62,703 nt of DNA. Source: an uncultured Lachnospiraceae bacterium (GTDB lineage: Bacteria > Bacillota > Clostridia > Lachnospirales > Lachnospiraceae). The position numbers and the translations under genes were made by a program. Each line of letters starts with the position of its first letter. Within the stretch, counting starts at the first letter, position 1. The stretch is taken from the NCBI GenBank assembly GCA_910588755.1, contig CAJUQZ010000005.1, positions 1-62,703 on the forward strand. Reading direction: 5' to 3'. The notes beneath the pieces were generated by a model that had not been told where the DNA came from, ran no database searches, and saw nothing but the letters and a program-made list of their open reading frames with translations. Of the stretch, positions 44,386-53,975 are shown in pieces.

Positions 44386-45513
44386 TTACTTTTCACTTTT
44401 TACTATTATATTAAAACCTGCTTCTATCATTTTTTGAGCTCCTTCTTCATCTACAGGAATATCTTTATTTTGAATGTGAAGAAAATAGGTTCCATCATCA
44501 ACTTTAATCAAATATGAATTGTTAGTATTAACTTCATAGGCATTCTGCTCTGTTTCTATATCTTCTTTCGGCGCTTCATATTTAGTCTGAAAAATAAAAG
44601 AGTAGGATATTAAAAGCAGACAGATAGAGATAATCCATGCAAGAATAATCCCTTTCCTTACTAAAATACACTTTTCCTTTGCAACCAGCTGAAAACGCTC
44701 AAGAAGCAGTTTCGGATTATCATAACGAAGTCCTGCAGATTTTCCAGTTTTAAGACTGTCTTTGTACTCATTTAGTATAACCGCCAGATAATCGCCTTTT
44801 AACTGAAGATCCAATTCCTTTACTGCCGTCAGGTCACATCGGATTTCCAGACTCTGGTTCAAATCCTTTTTTAATAAATATACACAGGGATTCCACCAAT
44901 AGAATGCACATAATATGTTAATCAGATTCTTTACCAGAATATCATTATTTTTCAAATGAGAACACTCGTGAAGGAGTATAAACCGCAATTGTTCCTCTGT
45001 ATACAGTTTATCAGGTATTATAATCTTCTTTCGCAGTATACCAAAGCAGCAGGGTGTTTTGACTGCTGCAATCTGAATTATGTCAGGCTTTTTACTACCA
45101 TTCCATATTGTATCTGCAATTTGTGCTGCTTTACTATTTCTTTGTACCGGCATATCACCAAAATATCGGGCAACTTTCACATACTGAATCACATAATGCA
45201 GTAAAATCAAAAATGCTCCTAAATACCAAATAAAACGTAACATATCAAACACCGAAATATCATTTCCTATATTTCGTTCGATACAGAAAAAATAGTATAT
45301 TTTGTTATAGAGCGTTCCGCCGAATAGTACCTTTGTCCATGAAAATTCAACAGGAATGACCATCCGCATCATGCAAAACAAGTATAAGACAATCACACCT
45401 GAGACACTGCAGATATCAATTAATTCATATTTCGTTCTTAGCACATAGTAAATCAAAACAAGAATACTGCTCCACAGAACAGTCATCCAGACTGAAAAAA
45501 ATGTAATATGCAT
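44386..45513 (-). CDS. BlaR1/MecR1-like sensor with M56 metallopeptidase domain
   Basis: 375 residues. About four membrane helices, and between them an M56 zinc peptidase with HECSH (LLHECSHLKNND) and the downstream Glu region. A last membrane helix near 290-310 is followed by a short outside tail of about 60 residues. It lacks the penicillin-binding sensor domain of true BlaR1, so it senses something other than beta-lactams. On activation it would cleave the BlaI-type repressor encoded 8 bases upstream. Confidence 0.85.
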   Translation of the reverse strand: MHITFFSVWMTVLWSSILVLIYYVLRTKYELIDICSVSGVIVLYLFCMMRMVIPVEFSWTKVLFGGTLYNKIYYFFCIERNIGNDISVFDMLRFIWYLGAFLILLHYVIQYVKVARYFGDMPVQRNSKAAQIADTIWNGSKKPDIIQIAAVKTPCCFGILRKKIIIPDKLYTEEQLRFILLHECSHLKNNDILVKNLINILCAFYWWNPCVYLLKKDLNQSLEIRCDLTAVKELDLQLKGDYLAVILNEYKDSLKTGKSAGLRYDNPKLLLERFQLVAKEKCILVRKGIILAWIISICLLLISYSFIFQTKYEAPKEDIETEQNAYEVNTNNSYLIKVDDGTYFLHIQNKDIPVDEEGAQKMIEAGFNIIVKSEK

Positions 45514-45521
45514 GCTTTTCC

Positions 45522-45926
45522 TTATTTATCCTTGATGGACGCAATGACTTCTTCCAGCTTGGCAATCACTTCTGCATCTTTTTCGCCCTTGTTTTTTCTG
45601 CTTACGCCAATCAATGCAGCAGTAAGATCTGCCAGAGAGTTTTCGTTTATGCCTCTGTTTATAAGAACCGATGAATAATATTCCTCTTTCGTGAGAGAAG
45701 GTATCAGCCTCCTCGCATATGTTTTTGCAGTCTTTTCAAGTCCTGCCACCTCAAGATAACCGTTATCAGACAAAGACTGTACTGTCCTGCATAGAGTGAT
45801 ATTCGTCCAGCCTTCGGATTCCAGTTGTTTTGCCATCTCACTTGCAGTCAAAGGTTTCTTGATTTCCCAAAGATAGTTCATTAGTTCTTCTTCTCTTTTG
45901 TTTAAGGTATCTTTCTTTTTCAACAT
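45522..45926 (-). CDS. BlaI/MecI-family repressor
   Basis: 134 residues. A winged helix (LNKREEELMNYLWEIKKPLTASEMAKQL, NITLCRTVQSLSDNGYLEV) and a helical dimerisation domain. ATG at 45926 chosen because TAGGAGG lies 5 bases upstream. Partner of the BlaR1-like protease. The inverted repeat GATAT-N10-ATATC upstream (45977-45996) recurs before the secreted operon at 36871-36890 and is the best operator candidate. Confidence 0.88.
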   Translation of the reverse strand: MLKKKDTLNKREEELMNYLWEIKKPLTASEMAKQLESEGWTNITLCRTVQSLSDNGYLEVAGLEKTAKTYARRLIPSLTKEEYYSSVLINRGINENSLADLTAALIGVSRKNKGEKDAEVIAKLEEVIASIKDK

Positions 45927-45976
45927 CGTCCTCCTATTCATATTTTAACATCAACTAGCAACATATATCATTTTAT

Positions 45977-46026
45977 GATATTTCATATGCTATATCGTCC
46001 ATTTTTAAATTTTCTTAATAGCAAAA
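45977..46026 (-). promoter_or_regulatory. blaI operator/promoter module
   Basis: Inverted repeat GATAT-N10-ATATC (45977-45996). The 37-bp stretch 45990-46026 aligns without gaps to 36884-36920, sharing GACGATATAG and GCTATTAA. TATAGC/TATAGT lies inside the repeat and may be the -10. A second small palindrome, ATATCAT-TTT-ATGATAT, lies at 45965-45981. Confidence 0.65.
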
Positions 46027-46270
46027 TATTTTTTTATTATGACATACTACAAGTCAAAAAAGAAAATGGCTTCGTTCTATACTTTATTCCTGAGTGAAAG
46101 AAACTCTTTTGTCTGACCAGCTATTCAGAGAAATCATACCATGAAACATCAACGTTCAGACTGTTCTTCAGCTTTTATAGAATACTAATAGCCAATATTC
46201 TTAGGCAAGTCAGATACACAAGTTATTTCAAGACTGTTCCTTAGCATGACAATTCAGGGAAAATAATAAA
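46027..46270. other. Intergenic region, no gene seen
   Basis: AT-rich. Contains TTGGCTATTAGTATTC on the minus strand (46184-46199), similar to the upstream half of the blaI module. Nothing else recognisable. Confidence 0.35.
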
Positions 46271-46273
46271 CAA

Positions 46274-46314
46274 AAATCCCATGATTGGAGAATTACCTTT
46301 ATCATGGGATTTTA
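46274..46314 (-). terminator. Intrinsic terminator
   Basis: AAAATCCCATGAT (46274-46286) pairs perfectly with ATCATGGGATTTT (46302-46314). It lies 12 bases after the Spo0A-like gene and reads into T's on the minus strand. Confidence 0.8.
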
Positions 46315-46325
46315 ATTTATATTTC

Positions 46326-46565
46326 TTATTTGTTATACCCGCATCTGCTTTTCTGTATCTCACCTGTTGCAAATCGAATTAGCTCCTCTGGTGTAGGTAT
46401 CTTTCTCCTGCAGGGTATTTTTCTTTGATAAGCATCCGTAACACTGTTATTTTTTGACGGGTTTTGATATGCAGCCAAAATTGCTCCCTGCATCTCATTC
46501 CTTACTTCTTTTACAGTCACACCGTTCTTCCGCGCAATCTGACGATATATTTTTCTCACATTCAT
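46326..46565 (-). CDS. Small Spo0A C-terminal-like DNA-binding protein
   Basis: 79 residues: NVRKIYRQIARKNGVTVKEVRNEMQGAI, then a basic loop and TPEELIRFATGEIQ. This matches the short free-standing proteins annotated as Spo0A C-terminal domain-like, seen on Clostridia mobile elements. It has the helix-turn-helix but no receiver domain. GGAGAGC precedes the ATG. It may silence or tune nearby promoters. Confidence 0.65.
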   Translation of the reverse strand: MNVRKIYRQIARKNGVTVKEVRNEMQGAILAAYQNPSKNNSVTDAYQRKIPCRRKIPTPEELIRFATGEIQKSRCGYNK

Positions 46566-46802
46566 TTGCAGCTCTCCTTATGATTCATCAGTGTATATTT
46601 TAAGATTTATTAGTTCATAACTTATACTATAACTTTTTTCTTGCAAAGTCTGTCGAAATTTGTTATTTATATATTTTTTATGATTTATTCGTTCATATTT
46701 TTGCTTGTATTCACTCTTGTTAAATCATTTCATCTGGTATGTCTTGTACTTATACTAAATATGTACCAGCAGTTCATATAACATGAATCTGTTTAGAAAG
46801 AG

Positions 46803-47141
46803 GTGTTTGCTATAAAAACTACGTTTAACATACTGCGTTTCGGTGAACGGCTGCGTGCCTGCCGCGTTGCCCGCAAACAGACAATGAAAGAATTTGCAGA
46901 ACTATGCGGAATTTCTGAACGCTATCTTGCCGATATTGAACGAGGCGTAAAAGCGCCTAAGCTCGAAACATTTATAGGAATTGCTAATGCTGCAGGCATA
47001 TCACCAGAGTATCTGCTTCAAGACAGTCTGGTATCTGCAAATACCGAATATCTTGTTCAGGATGCCTTAAAATCTTTACCACAAAAACAACAGGAACTAT
47101 TTCAGGATTTTATTATTCATCTGGCGGAAAGTATGAAATAA
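46803..47141 (+). CDS. XRE-family regulator, divergently transcribed
   Basis: 112 residues. Helix-turn-helix at 14-70 (RLRACRVARKQTMKEFAELCGISERYLADIERG) and a short helical tail. The start is uncertain: GTG at 46803 is the only candidate before the domain, and AAAGAGG touches it. A short frame MNLFRKRCLL (ATG at 46783) ends inside the start region and might couple translation. One of very few plus-strand genes; a typical repressor at the border of a conjugation module. Confidence 0.78.
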   Translation: MFAIKTTFNILRFGERLRACRVARKQTMKEFAELCGISERYLADIERGVKAPKLETFIGIANAAGISPEYLLQDSLVSANTEYLVQDALKSLPQKQQELFQDFIIHLAESMK

Positions 47142-47301
47142 ATATCCTTTATGCAACTGCTGTCAGCTGTTGAAAAAAGATTTATCCGACAGATTTCTCT
47201 CATGATAATATCCATATGATGGTTATTCAATCCTTAAAGACATAATTGTTTCATTTTCTCTGTCCTTACAGTTAAATTGATTCCTTCACTACACAGGCCA
47301 C

Positions 47302-47324
47302 GGTGAACCATACCATAGTTCACC
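47302..47324. terminator. Stem-loop between converging genes
   Basis: GGTGAAC (47302-47308) pairs with GTTCACC (47318-47324), with a 9-base loop. It lies between the plus-strand XRE gene and the end of the minus-strand HTH gene and may slow both transcripts. No T run. Confidence 0.4.
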
Positions 47325-47354
47325 TGACCTTAATGCGTACTAACCCCTTGGTGC

Positions 47355-47624
47355 TTACTTTATGATTTTGTAAAGCAGACTGCTCCTGCCACCATTTTCA
47401 CGCCATCGCTGTTTCTTACGGATATAGCCGTTTTCCTCCAAATCGCGGACTGCACGTTTGACTGTGCTGACAGAAAGATGCAGCTCCCTTGCAATGGTAC
47501 CGATTGCCGGGTAGCAGAATCCTTCTTTGTTCGCGCGGTTTTGTAAGTATATGTATACCGCTATGGCTCTGTGGGGCAGGTCTGCCTCATAGATTTTTCT
47601 GTCATATGTCATGCTTAACCCCAT
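47355..47624 (-). CDS. Winged helix-turn-helix protein of the conjugation module
   Basis: 89 residues: LPHRAIAVYIYLQNRANKEGFCYPAIGTIARELHLS and VKRAVRDLEENGYIRKKQRW, a replication-initiator/GntR-like winged helix. It ends SSLLYKIIK. Proteins of this type open the transfer region in many Lachnospiraceae conjugative elements. An internal ATG at 47612 (GGGG 6 bases upstream) is an equally good start. Confidence 0.78.
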   Translation of the reverse strand: MGLSMTYDRKIYEADLPHRAIAVYIYLQNRANKEGFCYPAIGTIARELHLSVSTVKRAVRDLEENGYIRKKQRWRENGGRSSLLYKIIK

Positions 47625-47634
47625 TTCCTTTTAT

Positions 47635-49431
47635 CTAATCCTCCGTCCGCAAAGGCTGACGGACTCTAGCCACGTTTTCATTCATCTGTGTCTGCTGCAT
47701 TCCTCCATTTCTGTTTGCTGTATTCTGCCTTGTATTTTCCTGTTCTTCATCTACGCAGCACATATATCTGCGCACAATCTCCTCCTCAATCTCCTGTTTG
47801 TCCGCATACGCTACTTTCCTCGCAGATTTCTCCTCAATTTCATAGGGTTCCTCAAAGGTGATTCCCCATTTCAGAAACAGTTTCAGTTTTGTTTTCATGG
47901 GGTGGCAGCCTGTTTTGGACACAATAAAATTCCCTTTGGGCAGTGATTTGAGTTCGTCTGGTGTCATGAGCGGTCTCTGCATCATCTGGAGCGACTGGCT
48001 TGGATCATTCTTTCCCCTGCTGATGGAACCCGACAGCACGGTTCTGTTTCCAAGGCTCTTTGACAATACTTCTGCAGATTCTGAATTGGGCGCAAAGCCG
48101 CCAAAAATAGTGTCCTGACAGTTGTCAATAATAATCTCTGCCCCTTCTTTTCCGTAGTTTTTATTTAACTGTGCAAAGGACTGTATCATTGGCACGATGC
48201 TCACCTTTCTGGAACGCGAGGCTGAGAACATCATCTCCGCACTTTCAATCTTTGGTATTGTACCAACTTCATCCCAATAAAAGACGACACGGTTATCCAG
48301 CTTCCCGCCATTCTCATCAGCAACTACCAGTATCTCCCTGTAAAGTTGCTGCAAAATCAGGGAAATAATAAAGTATTTGGTGTTGTCCTCCTCCGGCATG
48401 ACAAGGAACACTGCTGTCTTTTTCTTACAGAACTGTTCTGCATCAATGGCAGTGTCAAAACACAAAATCTGCTCTAACTCAGAATCAAGAAAAGAATTAA
48501 GCCGTGAGAGTGCAGTTGATAAGACAGACTGCATGGACTGTTCCGCTGTGTTGAGCGCTGCACCTGCAAACCATTTTGCCTTGTGGGTATCCGGCAGCTT
48601 TGCCATTAACAGCTGGAACTGGTTCTTTCCCTTTACCTTTGAGGGCGCCAGCAAATCCTGTATCAGCTTGAACACACTGATGATATGGCGCTTTTCATTC
48701 GGGCAGAATTCTGCAATTAACAGAATGGCAGCAGTCAGCACACCTTCCGCCGCATCATAGAAAAATGCATTCTGCCCATAGCTGGAACTGTCTGCGCCGC
48801 CTGATGAGATGATGGTCTTGGCTGTAATCTTTGCGTACTTTTCTGCCTTTGCCTTGGCGCTGAGGTTATCACTGTCTGCAAGAAATTGATCCATATATTT
48901 GTTGACCAGATGGAGCATGTTGTCTCCGTCGCTTCTGGTCGGATTGCGCAGATCGATGACTGCCGTCTCATAAGCATAATACTTTTTTGCTATGCCTGCA
49001 TAGTTGCGGTAGAGGTCGCCCTTTGTATCTGTGGTCAGGAAACTCATGCCGCAGGCACAGGCATATTCAATATTGGGATAGAGAAAATGTGCTGTCTTTC
49101 CGACACCTGCCGCACCGATCATCAGACAGTGGACATCTCCTGTATCAACAAGGGCATAGAGTTTTCCTGCACGCTCGATACTGCCTAACACAAGTCCCTG
49201 CGCTTTTGGCAGGTTTTGACCCTTTCTCCATCGTTCCGGCTCGTACTGCACCTCTATATAGGTTTCTTTGATTTCTTTTTTGCCCGCAAAACGCGCCGTT
49301 CCATGCTGCCCGTCACCTACAGTTCTGTTTTTGATTCCATTTAACGTGTAATAATGCGACATCAGGGAAATGCCGCCGATAACCGCAAACATAAAAATCC
49401 CTGATACCACAAGCATGATTACTGGCTGCAT
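47635..49431 (-). CDS. VirD4-like type IV coupling protein
   Basis: 598 residues. N-terminal membrane helix (residues 3-28), Walker A in MIGAAGVGKTAHFLYPN (about 107-123), Walker B in RVVFYWDEVGTIPK (about 393). It pumps the relaxase-bound DNA strand into the mating channel. Disordered tail after residue 540. It overlaps the TOPRIM gene by 13 bases and is followed by the HTH gene. Confidence 0.92.
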   Translation of the reverse strand: MQPVIMLVVSGIFMFAVIGGISLMSHYYTLNGIKNRTVGDGQHGTARFAGKKEIKETYIEVQYEPERWRKGQNLPKAQGLVLGSIERAGKLYALVDTGDVHCLMIGAAGVGKTAHFLYPNIEYACACGMSFLTTDTKGDLYRNYAGIAKKYYAYETAVIDLRNPTRSDGDNMLHLVNKYMDQFLADSDNLSAKAKAEKYAKITAKTIISSGGADSSSYGQNAFFYDAAEGVLTAAILLIAEFCPNEKRHIISVFKLIQDLLAPSKVKGKNQFQLLMAKLPDTHKAKWFAGAALNTAEQSMQSVLSTALSRLNSFLDSELEQILCFDTAIDAEQFCKKKTAVFLVMPEEDNTKYFIISLILQQLYREILVVADENGGKLDNRVVFYWDEVGTIPKIESAEMMFSASRSRKVSIVPMIQSFAQLNKNYGKEGAEIIIDNCQDTIFGGFAPNSESAEVLSKSLGNRTVLSGSISRGKNDPSQSLQMMQRPLMTPDELKSLPKGNFIVSKTGCHPMKTKLKLFLKWGITFEEPYEIEEKSARKVAYADKQEIEEEIVRRYMCCVDEEQENTRQNTANRNGGMQQTQMNENVARVRQPLRTED

Positions 49432-51047
49432 AGTAACATTCCTCCTTCTGTGCCCTGCGCCTTATGCGACTGCCTGACGGCCGGTTCCTGATAATCCACT
49501 GCAACAAAAATATGAGCCTTAATACACTCCATTGTCAGGCTCATACATTTCTTTACAAACAGCTCCTTATTCTCTTTTTGAGATAAATCTTTTGTATCCA
49601 GCACCTCCATTGTCTCCTCAAATGCTTTCTGCATTGTTCTGATACGGCTGTTAAAATTTCCCTTATCCTGATGCGGTCTGTAGCGTTTTTGCAGGTTATC
49701 AAGAATCTGCGTGTCACCTGTTTCTTTTCCTAATGCCCTGCCTTCTTTTTCCATGCATTTTACCAGTATGCCTGTAAGCAGCATGCCCGCCTCGTCAAAT
49801 GCCTCCTCCAGATTTTCTTTTGTCCTTCCTTTTTTCAGAGCATTATAAATTCCCTGATAGTAATAACAAATATATTCTTTGGTGGCATATTCCATTTTCA
49901 TACTCTCTGTTACCTGCTTTAATACAGCTATCCATGCGTCACATTCCATTATCTTTGGATGCTCCTGCGCTGGCAGCGCTGCTTCTCCATTTATATTTTT
50001 CAGATCTTCATTCCAGTCTTTAAATCTTGGCTGTAACAATTGAATCTTTTTGTAGTTATTTTGGACTAAAATTTCCGCCAGCCGCCCGCTCGCCTCGATA
50101 CCTGCGGCATCATGATCCAGACACAGGACAACAGTATCAAGATTAGAATAATCTTTTAACATCTGGAGCATGGCGTGTTCTGCCACACCGTTTAATGTGA
50201 TGTAACTGTTCTCCTGCCAGTTTTTTGGATATAAGGTCAGAAATGATAATAAATCAATCGGTGCCTCAAACACGTAAAGCCTGTTTCCCTTTCCTGAATA
50301 GCCAAAACCATAAGAGGAATCCGAACCCTCCTCATTCATGCGGAAGCTTTTGCTGTCAGAACAGGTTCCTTTTTTATGGATATGGCGCACTTTTCCCTCT
50401 CTGTCTTTCCCGACAAATACAACGTTATGATGTTGCGCACATTCATACAGTGTTCCCTGTCTGACAAAGAACGAAAGGATTTCACGGCTGATGTGGCGCT
50501 TTGACATCAGGTAGGCATACACCCGCTTCATGGTGTCGTTTTTCTCTGGCGGGACAGGAAATTTCTTTTTGTCTGGGACTTCTGTCTCCTGTAACATTTT
50601 CTGGTTCATATTATTTTTATCTGCCTTTGACATGTCTGTATTGACTGGCTGTACCGGATTCGCAGTTCCTTCCTGAATCTTTTTTGTATCCTTCGCTTTT
50701 TGTACCTTTTCTTTCTGCTGCTTTATGTTACCAGATGCCGCCCTGACTGGTATTTTCTGGCTGCCTCCACGGATAACCTGTCCTGTCTCTCCATCTAACA
50801 GGTAGGTGACTGCCTCTGGATATGTCATCCCGAAAAACTCCTGCATGAAATCAATCGCATGGCTTCCTGCCTGTTGGCTGTGGCGGTACCAGCTGTTTCC
50901 CCGAAATGTCACGCTGCTGTGACGTTTCCAGCGCCACTCATTGCCAGAGCGTTCCACTTCCTCATGTTCCTTCTGTAATATATCTGCAATATGGACCGCA
51001 TTGGCACGCTCCTTCTGTTCCTCTGTAAAATAAATAAATTCTCCCAA
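49419..51047 (-). CDS. DUF3991/TOPRIM primase-like protein
   Basis: 542 residues. Residues 1-110 bear the DUF3991 region (VTFRGNSWYRHSQQAGSHAIDFMQEFFGMTYPEAVTYLL). Residues 185-345 are a TOPRIM fold (LYVFEAPIDLLSFLTL, VVLCLDHDAAGIEASGRLAEI, with the DxD-like DHD). The remainder is helical. Likely primes DNA on the transferred strand. Starts at TTG (51047), supported by AGGAGG six bases upstream. Confidence 0.85.
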   Translation of the reverse strand: MGEFIYFTEEQKERANAVHIADILQKEHEEVERSGNEWRWKRHSSVTFRGNSWYRHSQQAGSHAIDFMQEFFGMTYPEAVTYLLDGETGQVIRGGSQKIPVRAASGNIKQQKEKVQKAKDTKKIQEGTANPVQPVNTDMSKADKNNMNQKMLQETEVPDKKKFPVPPEKNDTMKRVYAYLMSKRHISREILSFFVRQGTLYECAQHHNVVFVGKDREGKVRHIHKKGTCSDSKSFRMNEEGSDSSYGFGYSGKGNRLYVFEAPIDLLSFLTLYPKNWQENSYITLNGVAEHAMLQMLKDYSNLDTVVLCLDHDAAGIEASGRLAEILVQNNYKKIQLLQPRFKDWNEDLKNINGEAALPAQEHPKIMECDAWIAVLKQVTESMKMEYATKEYICYYYQGIYNALKKGRTKENLEEAFDEAGMLLTGILVKCMEKEGRALGKETGDTQILDNLQKRYRPHQDKGNFNSRIRTMQKAFEETMEVLDTKDLSQKENKELFVKKCMSLTMECIKAHIFVAVDYQEPAVRQSHKAQGTEGGMLLCSQ

Positions 51048-51102
51048 GTATGTCCTCCTCTCTGAATAGTCCGTCTTGAAATTACACTGGTTTCAATTCA
51101 TT

Positions 51103-53937
51103 TTACTGTGTCTGCACCATCTCCTCCCTGTCGTCTTTTGCATGTCCCTGTGCAATCTTTTTTGCCTTCACTTTTCCTGCAAGTTTGCGGTCAATCCCCA
51201 TCCGGTTTCTGTCGCTCTTTCTGTTATCCACATTTTCCTCCATGATTTTCCCCAGATGGTGCATAAGTCGCGACGCCATCATCAGCAGGTCTGGGTGTGG
51301 CATGTCATTCCAGTGCTGCAAAAAATAAGCAGCATAAACATTTCCCTGTTCCGCCGCTGATTTCAGATATTCATATGCTTTTTCTTTATCACGTTCCACG
51401 TCTGTTCCGGTCAGGTATGCTTTTCCAAGGAGATACTGTGCATACTGGTTTCCTGCATGGGCAGATAATTCCAGATAGAAAACTGCCTGCTCTACATTTT
51501 TGGGTATGCCCTCTCCTGAAAGATACAGCTTTCCTAACTGATACGCCGCCATGTCACTATTCTGTGCTGCCGCTTTCGTCAGATAGAAAACTGCTTTGGA
51601 GATATCCTTATATTCTTCTGTCAGATACCATTTCCCAAGACGGTACTGCGCATAGACATTTCCTGAATCTGCCGACCTGTGCAGGTGAAAAAATGCTTTG
51701 TCCATCTCCCTTGCAAGCAGTACGCCATCACTATATAACTTACCAAGTGCATAGTCTGCAAACGGATTTTTCTGTGATGCTGCCTTTGTCAACAGCATTA
51801 CTGCCTTTTTGATTTTTTCATTATCAAGTGTTGTTTCTGGCTGCTGATGGAGTTTTTGTACTTCCTGCCGGATATAAAGTTTTGCCAGCTGGTATGCTGC
51901 ATGGATGTTTCCACATTCTGATGACATGGTAAAATATTTCTCTGCCTGTACTTCATCTGCTTCGGTTCCGATACCGTGGAGATACATGTTCCCGATTCGA
52001 TACCAGAGCGTATTATCTCTCGATTTTTTCTCCTGATTTAGAAAACCCGAAAATGCAGCGCAGAAACAATGTTCTGCTTTTTCCTGATTTTTTTCTGTGC
52101 CTGTTCCTGATTCATACAGCCTTCCAAGCTCATAGGCGGCATAAGGATTGCCTTTTTTATAAGCGCATTGGAACAGCGCAAAAGCTTTTGTATGATCCTG
52201 CGCCACACCTTTTCCATGCAGCGTAAGCATTCCCAGAGAATATAATGCACTACTGTATTCTTTTTCTGCCGCCTTTGAAAACCATGCTGCCGCTTCTGTC
52301 AGATTTTCTCCTGTCCCAGGACCATACTGATACATCTTTCCGATATGGTATTGCAGACAGGCATTCTTCTTTTCTTTGTTAACTGCAAGCATGGCAGAGA
52401 GTGCCCTGTTATACCATTTTTCTGCCTTTTCTTCGTCTGGTTCCACGAAAATTCCCTGTGTATAAATCTTTGCCATATCGTACATGGCATAGGCATTTCC
52501 TCTTTCTGCCTCCTCCAGCATAAATTCATAGGCTGCCTCCGCGTCAGGTTCTGTTTCCTGTGTGCCATATAAATAGACCCGCGCTTCTTTGTAGGCATTT
52601 GTCCATGCCGCATAATACTTTGGTCCATTGTATGTATTATAAACAGCATCAGATATATCGCGTTCGTCCAGTTCCAATGCTGCTGCATCATCAGGCATCT
52701 CAAAAGTTATATACTCATTTGAATCTTTTTTCGATGTTGTTTCCTGCCATTCTGTATGAGCTTCACCTTCCTCCCATCGTGTTTCTAATTCTGAAAATCC
52801 TTCTTCCTCTGTGCAAAGATACCCCTGACCGAACCGCACTGCCTCACGGATAACCATGTTCTTAATGCTTTTTAATTCCTTCTGCCCTGACATCGGCAGC
52901 GGTTCTGGCATGGTATCCTTGTAATAACACAGGATCTCATTGCTGCTTTCCAGCCATGCTCGATAGCATGACGCAACCCGTTCCTCCTTTTCCAGCTCAT
53001 CCACAATGTTGTTTACAATCGCTTTTACATCAGCTTTCAGATACCCATAGACTTTCTTTCCGCCTGTATTGTTTAGCCGCTTTGACAATAACTGCATCTG
53101 TTCCATAATCTTTTCATTATGACAGATCCCTTGCTGCATCTGCTGCAACAGAAAAAGCAGGCTCCTGTCTGCCTGCTCCTTTAACTGTTCACGCTGCTGG
53201 GTTTTCTTCTCGTAAATGCTCATAAATTCCTGCCGGAAAATATCATGCGCATAGGTGGAACGCATGGTGTCAATTCCCTTTTTCGTCAGATAACCTTCTG
53301 ATGCTTTCATGGAATATAACACCAGATGTACATGAGGGTGATGGGATTCGTTATGAAATGCCGCATACCATTTTAAGTTCCTGCTGTCAATCTTGTAATT
53401 TTCACAAAGTAATTCCACCCTGCTGCGAAGTAATGCCTGCCACTGCACGGCACTGTCGTATCCGAGTCTCTGTGCATCCTCCCGCCGCAGGCTGATAACA
53501 TTTGTCCATACAACTCCTTTATGGTTTGCCACCTCCTCTGCAACGCGGGACAGAACAATGGGTTCTCCCTCATTGGAAAACAGACCGTGGGTTCCTGTTT
53601 TTTCAACGCCCGGCCTATGTGCAAGATAGTCCACGTAATTTTTCTTTTTGGCAATGATGTCAAGATGATTTTCCAGTGCCTGTATGATAAACTCGGAAGC
53701 GTTTTCCCTTGTCGGTCTCTGTAGGTAGTCGTAATATTCATGCATCTGCCTTGCGTCGGGAATTTTAACTAAAATATCCTGTATCAGTTCTTTCTGGTTT
53801 GCAGTTGATGGCAGGTGCGCGGTTGTACTGACTGCCTTTTCCACGCCGTCACGGGTTCCTATGTAGGTCACGAAATTTTCAAGATGAGAAGGCGGAGCAT
53901 TTTTTAAGTAGTTGCAGCGCAGAATTAGTTTTGGCAT
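51103..53937 (-). CDS. Relaxase (MobP-like) with a C-terminal Sel1-repeat domain
   Basis: 944 residues. The N-terminal relaxase nicks oriT and stays attached to DNA. The metal-binding histidines lie in WYAAFHNESHHPHVHLVLYS (about residues 200-220). The last 460 or so residues hold some ten Sel1-like repeats (YAAYELGRLYESG, MAAYQLGKLYLSG, YAQYLLGKAYLTG). Sel1 repeats bind proteins; here they probably dock the relaxase to the coupling machinery. A clear Pro-start MPKLILRCNYLKN. Confidence 0.9.
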   Translation of the reverse strand: MPKLILRCNYLKNAPPSHLENFVTYIGTRDGVEKAVSTTAHLPSTANQKELIQDILVKIPDARQMHEYYDYLQRPTRENASEFIIQALENHLDIIAKKKNYVDYLAHRPGVEKTGTHGLFSNEGEPIVLSRVAEEVANHKGVVWTNVISLRREDAQRLGYDSAVQWQALLRSRVELLCENYKIDSRNLKWYAAFHNESHHPHVHLVLYSMKASEGYLTKKGIDTMRSTYAHDIFRQEFMSIYEKKTQQREQLKEQADRSLLFLLQQMQQGICHNEKIMEQMQLLSKRLNNTGGKKVYGYLKADVKAIVNNIVDELEKEERVASCYRAWLESSNEILCYYKDTMPEPLPMSGQKELKSIKNMVIREAVRFGQGYLCTEEEGFSELETRWEEGEAHTEWQETTSKKDSNEYITFEMPDDAAALELDERDISDAVYNTYNGPKYYAAWTNAYKEARVYLYGTQETEPDAEAAYEFMLEEAERGNAYAMYDMAKIYTQGIFVEPDEEKAEKWYNRALSAMLAVNKEKKNACLQYHIGKMYQYGPGTGENLTEAAAWFSKAAEKEYSSALYSLGMLTLHGKGVAQDHTKAFALFQCAYKKGNPYAAYELGRLYESGTGTEKNQEKAEHCFCAAFSGFLNQEKKSRDNTLWYRIGNMYLHGIGTEADEVQAEKYFTMSSECGNIHAAYQLAKLYIRQEVQKLHQQPETTLDNEKIKKAVMLLTKAASQKNPFADYALGKLYSDGVLLAREMDKAFFHLHRSADSGNVYAQYRLGKWYLTEEYKDISKAVFYLTKAAAQNSDMAAYQLGKLYLSGEGIPKNVEQAVFYLELSAHAGNQYAQYLLGKAYLTGTDVERDKEKAYEYLKSAAEQGNVYAAYFLQHWNDMPHPDLLMMASRLMHHLGKIMEENVDNRKSDRNRMGIDRKLAGKVKAKKIAQGHAKDDREEMVQTQ

Positions 53938-53975
53938 TGTCTACCTCCATAAATATGATTTGTCAACTTGTAACC

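Noticed and set aside
44386..45941. True beta-lactam resistance regulators (BlaR1/BlaI)
   Set aside because: The sensor lacks the penicillin-binding domain and there is no beta-lactamase or PBP gene nearby.
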